Shown: one piece after another, positions 26,418-41,400 of the stretch | Numbering within the stretch: position 1 is the first letter of the stretch | Layout: each line of letters begins with the position of its first letter | Notes under the pieces: model-generated | The model's input: the letters and a program-made list of their open reading frames with translations, nothing else | Told to the model about the DNA's origin: nothing | Database searches by the model: none | Source of the DNA: Archegozetes longisetosus | Taxonomy: Eukaryota; Arthropoda; Arachnida; Sarcoptiformes; Trhypochthoniidae | Reading direction: 5' to 3' | Assembly (NCBI GenBank): GCA_018873245.2 | Contig: JAEMBT020000005.1 | Location: forward strand, 7,426,001 to 7,490,000 | DNA length: 64,000 nucleotides | Made by a program: the position numbers and the translations under genes

Positions 26418-29400
26418 ATTTTCATTCATTGATTTAACTTTTATCACTTAACACAAACTGTAGAGAATGCCAGTAGAGATGGAGAGATATGTATTTGACA
26501 TCAAGTGGAGCATAGTTACTCCTAAATCACTTCTATGAAGAGGATGAGATAAAAAGTGGCAATTTTTCATTATTTATAACCTAATCCATGAATGAGATGT
26601 AAAAGATATGAAAGAAAGCAGAAGATGACTTTTTGATTTTGGTTGTCCTAACTTACATATGATTTATTAATTGTTTGCTGAATAGTGAAAGATAATCAAT
26701 GCGCACTACATAAATATATGCTCAACCTAAATATATGTTCAACCTAAATATATGTTCAATTTAAATATATGCTCAATTTAAATATATGCTCAACCGGAAG
26801 CATCCGAAAAACTACTAAATTTTTAATATTATTATCTGCACGATAAGTGTCATGATCGATGTGACCAAAGCTAAGTCCTTCCTGATAATTTTGTTTTAAT
26901 TTTAAGCTTTGAGTTTCAGTTATTCAGTAAAGCCTTTTATAATGAAAAACATGTTTTATTCATATACAGGTGACAAAATGTGAGTTATGAAAGATATAAG
27001 TTCCATTCAAATGTCACGAATTAATATTTATATCTCAGCTTTGTGGGCAACCATTTTATAGATTTCTGTCTCAGTAAAATCTATCAGACAACTGATTTTT
27101 ACTCAATTTGAAAGATCATTGATTATAGTAATTAAAATAAAATATGATTTGTATAATAGAGTAGGTTTAAGCATAATTTGACAAAAACATCAAATAATAC
27201 TTCAAAATGCATTAAACCGGGAATCCATTTAGTTGGAAAAACATTGGAATAAAGTTCAAACTTCTATAAGTGTCATCAACTTTAAAGTTTAATAAAGCGA
27301 TGCCATTCTCCCCCTATCATTGGTTTCGAGTGCGAATCGACAAAATATTTGATCGAGAAAAAGGTTTCCACAAATTTCAAATATGATAAGCAGTCAGTTT
27401 TGTGTATTTGCCGATTACTATCTAATAAATAGTGCTCTCAAAGTAGGCAACATTATCAAAGCAAAAGATCATCATCAACTACATCATCATTTTTTCGGCT
27501 CAATGCGTGTGCGGACCACTCAAATGGGTCTCTTCTCTCTTCTCACTCTCTTTTGGCTCTCCTCTGGCTCTCCTCTCACTCTCCTCTCGCTCTCCTCCTA
27601 CTCTCCTCTTACTCTCTTGCTTTTGCTCGATCTCTCCCTCCATTTCTCTCTGAATTGACATCCCCTCAGTCTGTGAAGCGATCATTGAATTTGTTTGGCG
27701 CCTGGTCTTAACAGCATTACTCTATCTTAATTTTACTTGAAATCGGGCTGAATAAAAATTGAGTGGATGGTTGTAAAGAGAGATTTTGTTGGCTTAAATT
27801 TTTGCTTGCCGAGTTTTGTGGCTTATCGTAGAATATAAGGTTGTTTTTTCTGTCTGGTCTTATATAATTTGCGTAAAACGCTTTTCTCAATCATGAAGTA
27901 AGCGCTCATCTATGCATTTTGGATACTCTTATGGAATAAGTTTAGACTCAAACACTTAATCTTGATTTATGTGAACATTAATATTGCGGAGGCCTGGGTT
28001 TAGATAACATAGATTTTATTGGTCAAATCATATATTACATAAAAGTGTTTACTACTGAAAAAATTCCTAACCGAATAGTTGTGTGAACCTTGTTAAACAT
28101 TTGAATGATCACTTTTTCTTACCTAATATAATCAATTATCAACCATCAAGTTTTCACCAATCAATAAATTTACGCGATTCAAAGCTTGCCAAAGTAGATA
28201 ATTCATACTTCAAGTATGGCTTTCTTTAGAGTTCATTTTTATGTTGGGATTCATTGATGTCATTTAAAATGGCAATCTTTTCTATTCATAATTTTCAATG
28301 CAGACATTACACAATGTGCACAATGTAACAATAATGTCTTTTAAAAAGTAAACTTTAATAATTGAATGATGAAAAATTGAAAGCGGTCGCCAAATTCTAG
28401 ATTGAAATGGAGCATTCTTAAAGTAATGAAAAATATATGATCTATAAACAAGTGCGAAAAGACATTTTCTCAATTACTGCAGCTCAATCACAAGCTAAGG
28501 GTTGAGAACTAAGTTCAAATTTGATAGCTACTTGTATAAAAGCAAGTTTCTCAATTTATACCACGTTTTGGCTGCTTTGTAAAAACCTATTCATTTTTCA
28601 TTCACACACACTGTCAGTCCTTGGAGTTCAATTTATCGGTATATTTTGTTAGCTTTTGATACTTTCTTATACTCTTTATACCAGGAAATGATGTGGAAAT
28701 GTGGTTAAAAAAGATCTATGCAAATCTTCCTTCACTACTATTATTATTTCCTCTCTATCTTTAAATGTTTCTCATATTTGTTCTCTCATTGATTTCTATT
28801 CCAATAAAATGTTATAAAAATGCTTCTCTCATATCTCCACGATATTTATATAAGAATTGTCAAGCCTTCTTAAGATGATCTTAATATTTTTGTGAGACTC
28901 TTCAATAAAACCATATATTCATTTATGAACTCAATTTCTCAATAGCTAACGGATAATATATGCGAGTAGAATGCCTTCCAGTCTTTCTGTGTCATAAGCT
29001 TTTGCGAATACAATATTACCAACAAAAGATCATCTAACGCTTGCCATTTCAATTTCTCTCTCTCTCTCTCCATTTTCTTATTATTTCTCTACTGAAAGTA
29101 CTGTTTCAACTTTAATTTGATTTTTTACTCCAACTTTTCATCAGAGTTTTGTCGTAAAGCTTTGATAAAATCTCTTTATTGCGTGAAATGCAGTTGTTTC
29201 TTCTGGAGATTATGATTCGTTTGGTCACTTAGTACCTCAGATTCTGATATTAATCCCATAAAACAAACCAAAACACTTCATAACTTGATGTGAAAGAATA
29301 CTGACGTTTGACTTGTGGGAAAACCTCAATTTTGGGCATCATTTTAGAGATTAGACTAAAAGAAACGATAAGCTCATTATCGTATGAATCATAAGGTAAA

Positions 29401-32400
29401 AAGTCACAAATATTTGTCTGAAGGCTAATTAATTTTGAAAATCGTACAGAAGTAGAAAAAGTAATTTTGATTTTGCGGAAACAAAACAAAATCAATATTG
29501 TGTTTGACTTTAGTTGATGTGATCATAAAATAAATATAATAATAAATCTACGATTTCTAGTCAACTCTTTGTTGTTAGAGGATTGGAAGGGAAAAAATAG
29601 TGGGAATAGTGGGGGAGTAGCGGGGATAGTGGGGGGAGTAGCGGGGGATAGTGGGGAGTAGCGGGGGATAGTGGGGGAAAATAAAATAAATGAAATTAGC
29701 TTTAGTTGAATGTGGACGCGATTTTCTTAAAGCTTAAAGACTCGCGTCAGCCAATAGAGAGAAAGAGACTGAATGATCATATTAGTGGCTGAAACATTTG
29801 ATGATTTATTCTTTCTATCCTGAAAAATATATAAAAAATCAACAATAAATTATATGGTATACTGTATTTCATTTTGATTCAATATGATGTTCGCACGAGT
29901 AATAACACTTTGTTTATGGCAAAACTGCAGAAAAGAAAATGTTCACATCAAAAATGAATGAGATTTCTTTTGGGCAACCCTTAAGATTAATTGAAAGCCA
30001 CCACAATAAAAGCCTAAATATGGATAACTTAACTTATTTTTTGAAAGAATCACACTTTTCAAATAAGTTTAATTTATAACAATAGATGCTTTCAACTAAT
30101 CATTTTCGCTATGATTTTTCATTTGGAAAAAATACTTTATTTCATCTTACTAATTTCATGTTTGTCACAGTCTTCTCAAAATGACAACTCTCAGACTCTC
30201 AACTTTCAAGTTAATCGGACATTTCATTTATCATTGATCTCTTAGCACTTTGTATTAAGAGTGTTTGAGAAAATTACAATTTATTACAATTTGTAGGTCG
30301 ATTATTATTTTATACTAGTGATAAAGTGAACTGCAAAACAATCTCAAAGGCATTATGCATAATTCAAATTGCAATTAAAGAAATAACAAGCTCTATAGCG
30401 TTTCGGAATACAAAATAAGAGTATATTTGCACTTTTGGACTTATAAACAAGAAAAATTGATATAAATTATTCCACATAAATACTGAAGCAATTAAATAAA
30501 ATTATAACCAAACTTCTTTATCTTATATATGTAAAGAGCACTTTCTTGCTTCTAAGAGATTACAAACAACATGTATAAATTGGATGCATACAAGACAGCG
30601 GTAGATAAGATAAAATTCTGCTTTTTCTACATCAAGCAAACAGATTAGATATGATTAAAAAATGGTTGGCATTTGGCTGAGCAGAAACATAAATATTAGT
30701 CAATAGTTATGAATCAGTTAGTGAAGAATTACACAATTGAACATAATGTTATTAACATGTATTTCAATGAATAAATCATAAGTCGGATCAACGTTATAAG
30801 AACGAATCCTATTATAAGATTTAAAACAGAGAACATATGTTTTCCATGAAAAGATCGCCTTAAAAAGTATATTTAATTAGCCTGAAAATAGGTTATTTGA
30901 TTTTTAAATATTAAACTTGAGAGTAATGCTTTTATTAGATGCTACTAACAAAGTGTTGAATAAAAAGATTTCAACACCGGAGAAAAATCACTTAACCTTT
31001 TGAAAGTAGAAGTTTGGACAAAATACGAAAAGAGAAGATATCTTTAGAAATTGCATTTCATGTGTTTTCGGATGATCGGCGACGAATAAAAAACAGAATC
31101 TTTACTGACTGCTAATTATATACGTGATAGTTCTGAAAAGATGTCTATCTGTTAAAGACGCACTTCATAGTAAATTTGATATAAAACATATGACGAAGAG
31201 ACAAAAATGAGTTCATTGACTCAATTTTAGTATTGTTCTAGTTTTTAGCATGAATAACATTACACGTGATTTTCGCTGAACCAAAATCTTAAGCCATAAT
31301 AAATCCTTGTCAGTCAAATGATGGCTGTGTAAAATCAGAGCAAAACAAAACCGTAAAGGTTTAAAGGATTTCGTTTGAAGAAGGTCTCTCCTTTTGTTTC
31401 ATTTTCAGTCTGTTTTCAACTTCAGTCTCAACTTTTGCTTAGATTTTCTTTTTATTTCTATCTCATTCAAGTTCGTTGTGATAGTACTGTAAACGTTGAC
31501 AAAAGGCATTAAGTTATTTGCTATCGACTTAATTGACAAAAAGGATTTTTTTGGTACAAGCAAAGAAGGACACGACAATAAAATTGGAACCAACACTCTC
31601 CGGAGCTGTTAAGTGTTGAGAACAGGTAACAAAAAGGAATATACAGTGCGATAAATGAGGAAAAACTATGGCAAAAGAAGTTCTGGCGTCTATTGATGAA
31701 CTAATTTGACTATTAAAGAGCATTATCTGGTAATATATATGTGGTAATATAGAAGAGAGTGTATTCAAAACATTCTTTTTGACTTGCTATTTCATAAGAC
31801 GTTCAGAAGAGATATATTGATTGAATGTCCTCTTTTTTGAAGCTCCTTAAAAACCTCTATTGAAAAAATTTTCTATTAAAGGTTATATAACTTCACTTCT
31901 TCCTACTATACATAACATATAGAAATAGATAGTATAAACGTTCAATTTTGAATTGAGATTCAATTATAAAGATGAGCAGCTTATAAATAACCATTCAGAA
32001 AATACTCGATAAAATCTTTTCATAAATATATCGCTCTTAACGTGAACTTTCCATATATTCATGAGCCTGAAATAAGTATTAATCTTAATTTCTATTTATT
32101 CGATGTCATAGGATCTTAAATTAAAAATACCCATATTTTAAAACGTATGTTAATTTTTAAACACGCTGTCACTTAGAAACTATCTATGAGTTCAACAATA
32201 AACTATATAGTATGAGATTTGACTTCGAAATTTTTACTACTACTCAATATAATAATGATATTGAGTTTATCAAATTTCATTTTCAAACTATTCGATGCAA
32301 AAAAAGTGTTACATTAGGTTAAATTTGATTTATTTGAAATATCAACTTATTCAAGCAAAAGGTTGACCAGGGAATGGTGAAAATATTTATTAAATTTTCA

Positions 32401-35400
32401 TAACTTTTCAGATTATATTGAAACGCACGCATACCAAGTCCAGATTAAGTTAGAGATATAATCCATTTCAAGCATTCATTGTTTCAATCAACTTAACGCT
32501 CGCTTTGATTTAATGCGACTCTTTTTTATGATAAAATCTTTTAGTCAATCTATTATGTTGACAATTGATAAGTAAATTTGATATAATCATAGTTATATTT
32601 ATTCTATTGCCAAATATGAGCGTCACTTGAACCCCTTCTAAGTGATTATAAGTTCACTTTGAGTGGGAATTTACTTCTCAATCAAGCTGGTGATTTATAT
32701 CCAATTTACTGAATCATTTGAGTAACATGTCTCATATAGAGAGTACTTAAGTTTTCTAATAATTTCCACTACTCTGCTCTCCAACATTCCAATTAGTACT
32801 ACAGACAGACTATTATCACAAATGTATTGCGCAACAAATGTCGGAGTTTAGGATTGAGCCAAACCTTATTGCAGTATGAAATATAGTTCACAATTTTCAT
32901 ATCAATATTAATTTTCAATTAATAAATTAATTATCAGTTTTGGTCATTACAATAATAAATTAATTATCAGTTAGAGAGAAAGTATTAGAAGCCTTAAGCT
33001 GTTATAAAATATCCGATCAATTGTTTAAATAGTATTTTCTGAAAAGAAAGCTTTACTTTTAGAATCGATGTATACATCAGCAAAAGTTGAAGTAATGCTT
33101 ACTTTGCTCTCAGCCAAAAACAAGTTCAATTTAATATTATTAAAGAGAATGTCAGCTGAAGCTCTACTTTTAGTTGAAATAAAAGGCTGTTTGCGAGCCA
33201 TTCCAATGCAAAGCATTTTGTTTAACCCCTTAAATGATACTCTCTTACATTACACAGCAATGCAGCTTCTATTAAAAAGTTGACCAAACCACTATTTTAA
33301 GATTAAAATGAAACAATTTAAACCATTCAAAATGTATATGAATGTCTATATTATGAAAATATTTACAAAAAAAACAATTCATGTTTCTAGATCTTCTAGA
33401 TATTTCTAGAAGTTCTTCTAATTGCACAATAGCATACTAAAATTTTAATATAAATTTGAACATTTTTCTCTTTTTGCATACACATATCTAAAGTTTGTCA
33501 ACAGAAATAGTTTAGAAATAGCTCAACTGCAAGTCCTGAATAGGTTTATGTGCAAAGAAAATGGGCATTTTTGCATCATTTATAAACTGACCATTTTCTT
33601 AGTAGACATAAAATATTTATTTATCTGTGAGATAAGGGAATATAAGCCTGAAAGTCTTTTATGCATAGATGATAGTATAGAACGTTAGGCACACAAAAAG
33701 TTGATATCTTAGTGTCTTCTATCGCATAGGGTTTCGACTTGTTGTTGTCTTCCTTTTTCCTTCTTAGCGACCCGAGTAGCAGATAAAAAGCAAAGCAAAA
33801 AATGCATAAAAAACAAAAGCAGAGCCATTTTTCTAGGCATCGAACTCTCATGAGACTTAAGTTGAACCGCAGATATTGCATCGATGCTAACAGTTAGAGT
33901 ACGTGCGGGTTTACAAAACAAGTCAAGCTATTGTATTCTAGGAGATCACACCGTCTAACCTTGTTATTATAAACACATTTTAAAGAAATAGTTTTTTCAT
34001 ACAATATTATAGTTATTGTTCTCGCTCTAACTTCAATTAGAAAATGATTCTTCAAATAAGTTTGCATTAAGTCCTCAATATTAATAAGAGAAACTTTGAT
34101 TAGTATGAATTTGGAATCACCTCAAGAAGTTTACTTGAGAGTTTTAAATCTCTATTTGATGGTCAGACTGTGTCTATAATGGCAATTGTTATGACTGCAA
34201 TGACTGCAACTAACATTTTACTGACCGATGCAATAATAAAATGATGCGAAAGCACACCATAGCCTTTGGCCAATCCTTTTGAGAGCTGTTTCAATTGAAG
34301 AGATCATTTATTGCAAAACCTTTACAAATATTTCTATTGCTCTCTGAAAATACACAAACATTCATAACTTATTTGTTCCTTTAAATCGTGAGAACGTTTT
34401 CTTTTTAGTGCATTCACTTATTCATACTTTTATTTGGTTTATTCAATATTTCATTTGAAAAAATTTATTCAAATTCAATATATCAGAGCAATTTCGAATT
34501 CAAAATCTAATTCTTTGAGAAATGCAAGCTTTTTTTTATTTCAAGAGCTTCTATCGATTCATTTTTCAAGGAAATACTTGTCATAACAAAACTTCCAAAC
34601 TAGAAATACTTAGTTGCAATCGACTTAAAACATTCAATCATCTAATTCTCAGCTTGAAAATCACAGAGTCAAAATTAGGTTTACAAAATAGTCACTATAA
34701 AGAGTTAGGAATACATAAATCTTAGTTATTATTTAGATATGTTTTTATTCATTTTTTCTCATTTATATGAAAGCTTCAGTTTGCATGATCTGCAACAATG
34801 TTTAAGTAAAATACAATTAAGTATAAATAATGAATATTTATTAATACACTCTAACCTGTTTGTAGAGAACGGGTCTATGTAGACAAAAGCGTTCACTATT
34901 GGCGGGACTTCTTGTCCGAACTCAATGAGCTGTTTTGTGTTTGAGTTAAAAAATTGTGTTTACTATAAGGGTTGATTGCAAACGAGTTGGGGGTTTGAGA
35001 AAAAATCGATTCAGAAAAATCAAAAAATTTCACGGAAGGAAAAAGCGAGAGTAATTCACATTGACTCTATTGATTAGAAGTAAGCTGAAAGAAGAATTCT
35101 GTCTAAATAATTAAATTTGATGTTTTTGTTGGAATGAAATGATATTTGTTAGCATTTAAAAATTCTAGTTTCTATTTACATGCTTAGTATGACAAGCTAA
35201 GAATAGAATTTAAAGTGAAGCTTTATAATAAAAACACTGGCATCAGTTCACTAACAAGAGAATCTATGCAAAAATTATATGCAAGAGAATACACAATGCC
35301 ATTACTTTATACTTGATAGCGTTGCATATGATAACTATTCAACTAATTCTGATTTCTTTCATGTCACGTCATAAAAAAGTATCATTACTTTATTCTGCTT

Positions 35401-38400
35401 TATTCATAAAAAATACTGAATTTGCTTTTTAAAGAAAAATACTTCAAAAACTGATTTATAGTATAGTACAATAAAGTTCATCTGATACTGGCTTACAATA
35501 GAATAATTGTTTATTGAATAGTTTAATGAGATTCTGACCAGAAATATTGTATTTCATAACTTCTATTTAGCCGATTTCAACACAAATTCAACTGAGTTTT
35601 CACTATAATAGCATGAAAAGTTTATTCTTTATAGTCAAATTTACAATACTTATCGATTTCTCAGAAGACTTTACAGATTTGCAGCAAGAATTATTGATAA
35701 AAAATAATTATTCTTGAAAGAATTTCCTTACGGATCAAATTAATTATGAAAGTATCATAAGCATAATATAAAGATTAAATGATTACCCACAAATGTTAAT
35801 ATATCATTTTGTTTTAATAAACTATTTTCCTCTATGTCAACTTATTCAGATGAGAAACAGTTGTCTGACAATTTTGCCTTTAAAAGGCTTATAATATGGC
35901 GTATAATTAAGCCATAATTGGGTATAAGATTGAAGCTTTGCTTTAATTTACAATCCTTACGAATATTGTAACTCGCAGTTAGGAAGAGTCTTATGGAAAC
36001 AAATCTTCTCTCCGTTCAGCTCTTCGTACAGCTCAACGTCTCAACTATGATTACGGAATAAACTAATATGAACTTTGAAAACTTCAAGTCAATAGAGATC
36101 TATCTTGATTCACTTGAGCATTTATTGAGTTGTGATAAATTGGTTCGTTTTAATTTTGTTAACTATAGCTGTTTTTAAATTATTAATGGTATAAATGAAC
36201 TCCAAAAAAGTGCAAACATTAAGTGAAGCAGTAGAAAAAACAAAATTGTTTCGGATATCTTTTGATATCTCGAAAGATTGAACGCTTCGCTTCAACTGCT
36301 TATACAGCAATGCAGAAAATGGCAAAAATGTGAAGAAAAAAACCTAAATTGTGATAAATATAGCAAATGTCGATTGAGATAAAATGTGGATCGCAATAGA
36401 TTTGGGCATTGCTTTGCCAGACATTCAGCTTTAGAAAATTCAGTCTCAGTAAGATCTAGTAATGTAAAAACATCTCACAACTATGATTGAGCCCTCAACA
36501 CAAATTTCACTCAAATCTCATTGACTAGATTTCAATTTGAATAAAAATGATCCTTACATGACAAGTTTGATGGATTTAATTGGGATAAAAAAACAAATTT
36601 TCACCAAACTCTTATGCATTAATTGCTATTTTAGTGGAGTTAATCTTTGTCGAATTGTTTGTGCAAATAATTGCTTTGTAATGAATTGGTTGTGTTTAGC
36701 ATTTATGTTATACGAATAGCATGAGAACTCTAGCTGCAATTTCAAACAAATCGATAACTGGACTCTTTCTGTATAACTTTACTGAGTGTTGCTATGAGTT
36801 AACGAGAAGTTGCAGTTAGTTTAATTAGAAACTACTAACCTCTTTATGAGGATCACTTAGTAAATGAAATGATGCTATCGTGCTATTGATGCTAAAATGG
36901 ATATTTAATTAAAGCTTCAAAACTCTAAATAAATAGTTTAGTCTAAAAAATGAACACATCTTGCCAACACTATTATGATTTGAAAATTGAAAAACAAGCC
37001 TCGTATACAGCCTTATAGTTATAAAGCGTATAATTTCTAGTTTAAAATAATATTGTATCATATTTTTCAGAGCGAATCAGTATTTCTAAGTCTTTTTTGT
37101 TCATTGTATTATCAAATATTTCCATTGGACTGAATCTGCTATTTATTTTTCACTATCAATTTGCTCGTCGTTTCGCATTAAACTACTGAAAAATCCCGTT
37201 TATATATATATATATTTGATAAGGAATTTGAAGAATGATCTGAAGAATTTTGTTTTATTAGAAACGATTAAACTTAATCTACTTAAGTTTAGTAAAATCT
37301 ACCTGAAAATAGATAAGTTTAGCAAATATTTAAGAATAACAATAAAACAAATGTGGTAATTAAGCTAACAATAAAGGAGAACAAATGAGATGAGAGCGGT
37401 ATAAGTGATCGAATTGAATAACGAGATTCGATTGTAATATTTTTTGCGAATGCCAGATGAACGTTAATGCGTTTTAATACTTTTTTCACGGGTCATTTAC
37501 TTTTATCACTTGAGATGAAATGTAAAAGTTTGATTTTCAACTCATATAACTTATATAAGCTATGATAAAAGCTACATATTCTATTTGCTACAAATCGCAG
37601 TTTCTTTTCTCCTAACCAAATATATTAGACTATATACAAAACACTTTCTAAACTTTAAACACTTTCATTTTCTACTCTTGTCATTCAATGAAACTTCTAA
37701 AAAATATGATTGATTTTATAACTAAATTACTTTTAAAGAAAAAAGCAAATCTGTTTTTCTTCGCAATTTGTGCCTGTATTAACTGCTAGAGTATTTATTT
37801 TATCAAATTTCAAATTCATTTTATGCTTTTTCCTACTTATCTCGACAAATTTGATTCATATATCCAATCGATATAGTTTGAGAAATAAGTGTTTCTTATT
37901 TCAAATAGAGCAAAGTTGAGAAATGTTTGAATTAAAGACCCATTTGTTTGCTTTGGGAAGTGTACTCTTACTAATATTGAAAATGATTCAATATGAAATA
38001 CCCTATTCAAATGTTAACAAATACTAAAAACACTATTTACAATCCAATTCAAACTTCAAACTACTCTTAATATATTCCGCCTAAATTAATTCAATCGTAT
38101 CTGATTTTAGCTTTGATTTTTTTTTCAACTTAATTCTCAAGAAGTCATGTTATTTCACGAGTCATTAGATTTTCTATTAATTTTTGTAAACTCTGTGACT
38201 GCTTTTACAGAATTAATGGGCTCATATTTTTGGTGCCTCTTAATGTCAAACTTTTTCATTTTAAGTCTCATATCAACTAAAACAAACTTGATTTTAATTA
38301 AAAACAATTAACATTGAAATTGTTAATTTCTCGATAAAATCATATTGACAGAACTAAAAGTAAAACTTTTGGAAATGCTTCTTGCCGAAATAGCAAAACT

Positions 38401-41400
38401 AATTTCTTTCAGTTTGATTTCCATATGAATTGGACGAGAAATAAGATGTACTGCATCTCAATTCTGAGAGCAAACATAGAATACTGTCTGGTGTTTTTTT
38501 TATATTAATAAATAGCCAATTTATGCTCGCTGGAGATGTTATACGAATCGCAACATTCTATTTGTTATGCGATAACACAATTTATTATAGTATTCCCTTC
38601 TCAATAATTTATTGTATTGAAACTCTTGCTTTTACAGCCAACTTTGTCACTATAACCATTCAATTTACCCCATTTTTACTAGATAAACAATAAATTCATA
38701 TCAAAATTCTTAATCAATTCTTGTTCTTCAAACTATTCTTCTCTAAAATTAGCTTCAATTCAAAGTTATTATCAATGAATTCGGTCAATCTGTCAATAGC
38801 CTTCTTATTGATGTATATTTTTCAAAATGAATTTTGGCTTCAATTTTGACAATACTTGTACAAAGTCTTGTCATTTTTATACACTTCCTCAGAATGAATC
38901 ACTATTTGGAATATTCTTTCAACCGCAACATTCTCTTCCATGTATTGAACTTTTACGAACACACTAACTATGTGTTAGTAGTGTTAAACCTAAAAGCTTA
39001 AAAATCCTCGAGAGCAACAAGAATAACATTGTTACTATGTCAATCTCTCTGTGGCCATCAATTTTTTACCAAGTTTCGTTTATAATTTGCTTGTTTTACT
39101 CTACTAAATATTCTATAATTTTCTTGATATCTTCAGTATTATGATCTAATTAAAAGACATTTTAACACATCACTTCTGGTTTCTGTCAACGGTTAAGTTT
39201 TTAAGTGTACAATTATTACAGATTATGTTCTTGCACTGGTATTGGAGCCTGGTTATAAAAGAATGCCATTCGATTAATTTTTATAAACTGGATTTTATCA
39301 TTTTTAGGTACTTTGGTTTATTTGAATTCTAATATTAGTTCTGAGATCATTGGCAAATATTTAGAATCTCGCCGTTAATAGACTTGAATAACATGATTAG
39401 CAATTCAGAATTAAAACAGTTAAGACTCGAACTCAATAGAAAGAGTTTAAATTTAATGTCAAAACTACAACCTCCTCTCTCATTAAAGCTAGAGATACCA
39501 CGTCTTGTCTTTTCGTTGAAGTATCCAATTTGAGCCTCATATTGGAAGTCAAAGTCTCTAGCTTTCAAATTTTTCAATATACAAATAAATATGATCGTCA
39601 AATATTAAAAATTTTTAAAACATAAGTTTTCCATAAATCAATTGAACTGGGGGTGATAAATCTTGATAAACTGAGATACAGTCTGACCCGGCTATTGGCA
39701 ACTCGGTTATAGGCAAACCCGGTTGTTAGCAAACGATCTATTCGGTACCAACTAATCCAATCATATGTTAAAGAGTTAGGATATAGGCAAACCCAGTTAT
39801 AGGCAACTTATGTTCTACGCATCGACCAGTTGTCTATAACCGGGTCAGACTGTATTAGACTTGAAAAAAGGTATACAGATATGTGTGTGAAAATTTTATA
39901 ATTGAAATTATTTTCAAATATTAAGTCAATTAATTTTTGCAATGAAATAAGCATGCAAATAATTATTCAGATAGAATTAATGTGATTAACTTGAGTGATC
40001 AATATGAAAATTTGCGAAACTTGTAAAAATAAGTTTGTATTATTTTTGTTCAGCATTGAATTAATTTAGAGTTGGCATCCCTAATTAAATCACTTGAATT
40101 ATAGTGTAATCCTTGAAGTTAAGCTTTAAGCATAACATAGGTTGAATTTACATTTGAATAAAACTGCTATAAATAATCAGTATGCATCCAATTATTTTGG
40201 ATTTATCTTCAATTTTAGCATTTAAATTAAAATTTTCGTTCTGATCACGTAAACACTATGAAGATATAAAGATGTGATTCAGTTTTTCTCTTCAAAAACT
40301 CTGATATTTGGTTGCTTTCAATTATTCAAATATCAAATTTCTTCCATCAGAACAACAAATTAAACCAGAGATCAATCTTTTCTGGATTAACGTTCTTTAG
40401 AGAATAGAGTGATTCATATCTACTTTGTTGATCTAAAAATAAATTCAATTGGAAAGGAAAGCAAATAGCAATGAAAAATGGAAACATTTAATTAATCAAA
40501 TTTGATTAACTTATGACCCAAGTATTATAGAAGCCTTTTACACAAACAAAACAAATCAAAACCAAAACCAATTCAATAGTAAGTTGAAGATAATTCAAAG
40601 CAAAATCACCAACTAATCAACTCAAGTGAGACTGTTACAGATTCTGCAAATGCAATTCACTGCTCAATAGTCTAATAGCGAAAGCTTTCTCATCAATATT
40701 TCTTAATATCTTTACGTATTAACAACTTTTCTGCTATTCTTCAAACAATCCCATTACGAGGCTGAAAAGGCTGAAAAATGAGAACATTTGGCTCAAATAA
40801 TCAGCAATTTAGTTACATACGTTTCGTATTTAAAATAGTTATCTAAATAATTGTTAATTAAGCGTTAACTGGAGGGAGAAAATGAAGAAAAAAAATAAGG
40901 AAAAAAGATTTAAGAAAGGATGAACAGTAGATTTAGAGTGGATGGTATATAGCTTTATAATGCGCTTAAACTAGAAAGAAGAACATGCAGTGACCTTTAA
41001 AGCAGTGTTGTCGGTTAAATTGAGTTCTCGCATATTCAAAACGGATCGTTAAGAGCCTTATGCTTGAAAACACACATTTATTAGACATGCAAATTTAGAC
41101 TCATATCAAGTCATATATGTTATGCTTAGATATACGCAATTAATGTTAACTTCTGATAAACATGAAATATGTTTTTTCGTTCTCTCATCAAAATCTAAAA
41201 TTAATAATTTGATCGTTTTAAGCATTCTTAAAGAGTATTTGTCACATAAAACCTATAAAACATCTATTAAGTTAAAAGGTCTGGCATCAAATTTTTGACT
41301 AATGAATTATTTGAAGAAATGTAGTTTTAGTTGTAGTATTGTTTTATGCAGCCATTCAGATCTGTTTAAATATTCTAACCTAGCAGACTAATAGTATTCT

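Noticed and set aside
27383..27685. Open frames on both strands at the CT-rich tract
   Set aside because: Low-complexity Leu/Ser or Glu/Arg strings produced by the polypyrimidine repeat.
31405..31768. Two overlapping minus-strand frames, and plus-strand text such as [19 protein letters not shown]
   Set aside because: Protein-like on more than one frame but with no consistent frame, motif or boundary; not strong enough to call a fossil.
33068..33283. Plus-strand 71-codon frame
   Set aside because: Antisense to the Tc1-like remnant, which has the recognisable motifs.
39347..39601. Minus-strand 84-codon frame with [16 protein letters not shown]
   Set aside because: No family recognised, no splice partners and no start context; may be chance or an old fossil.
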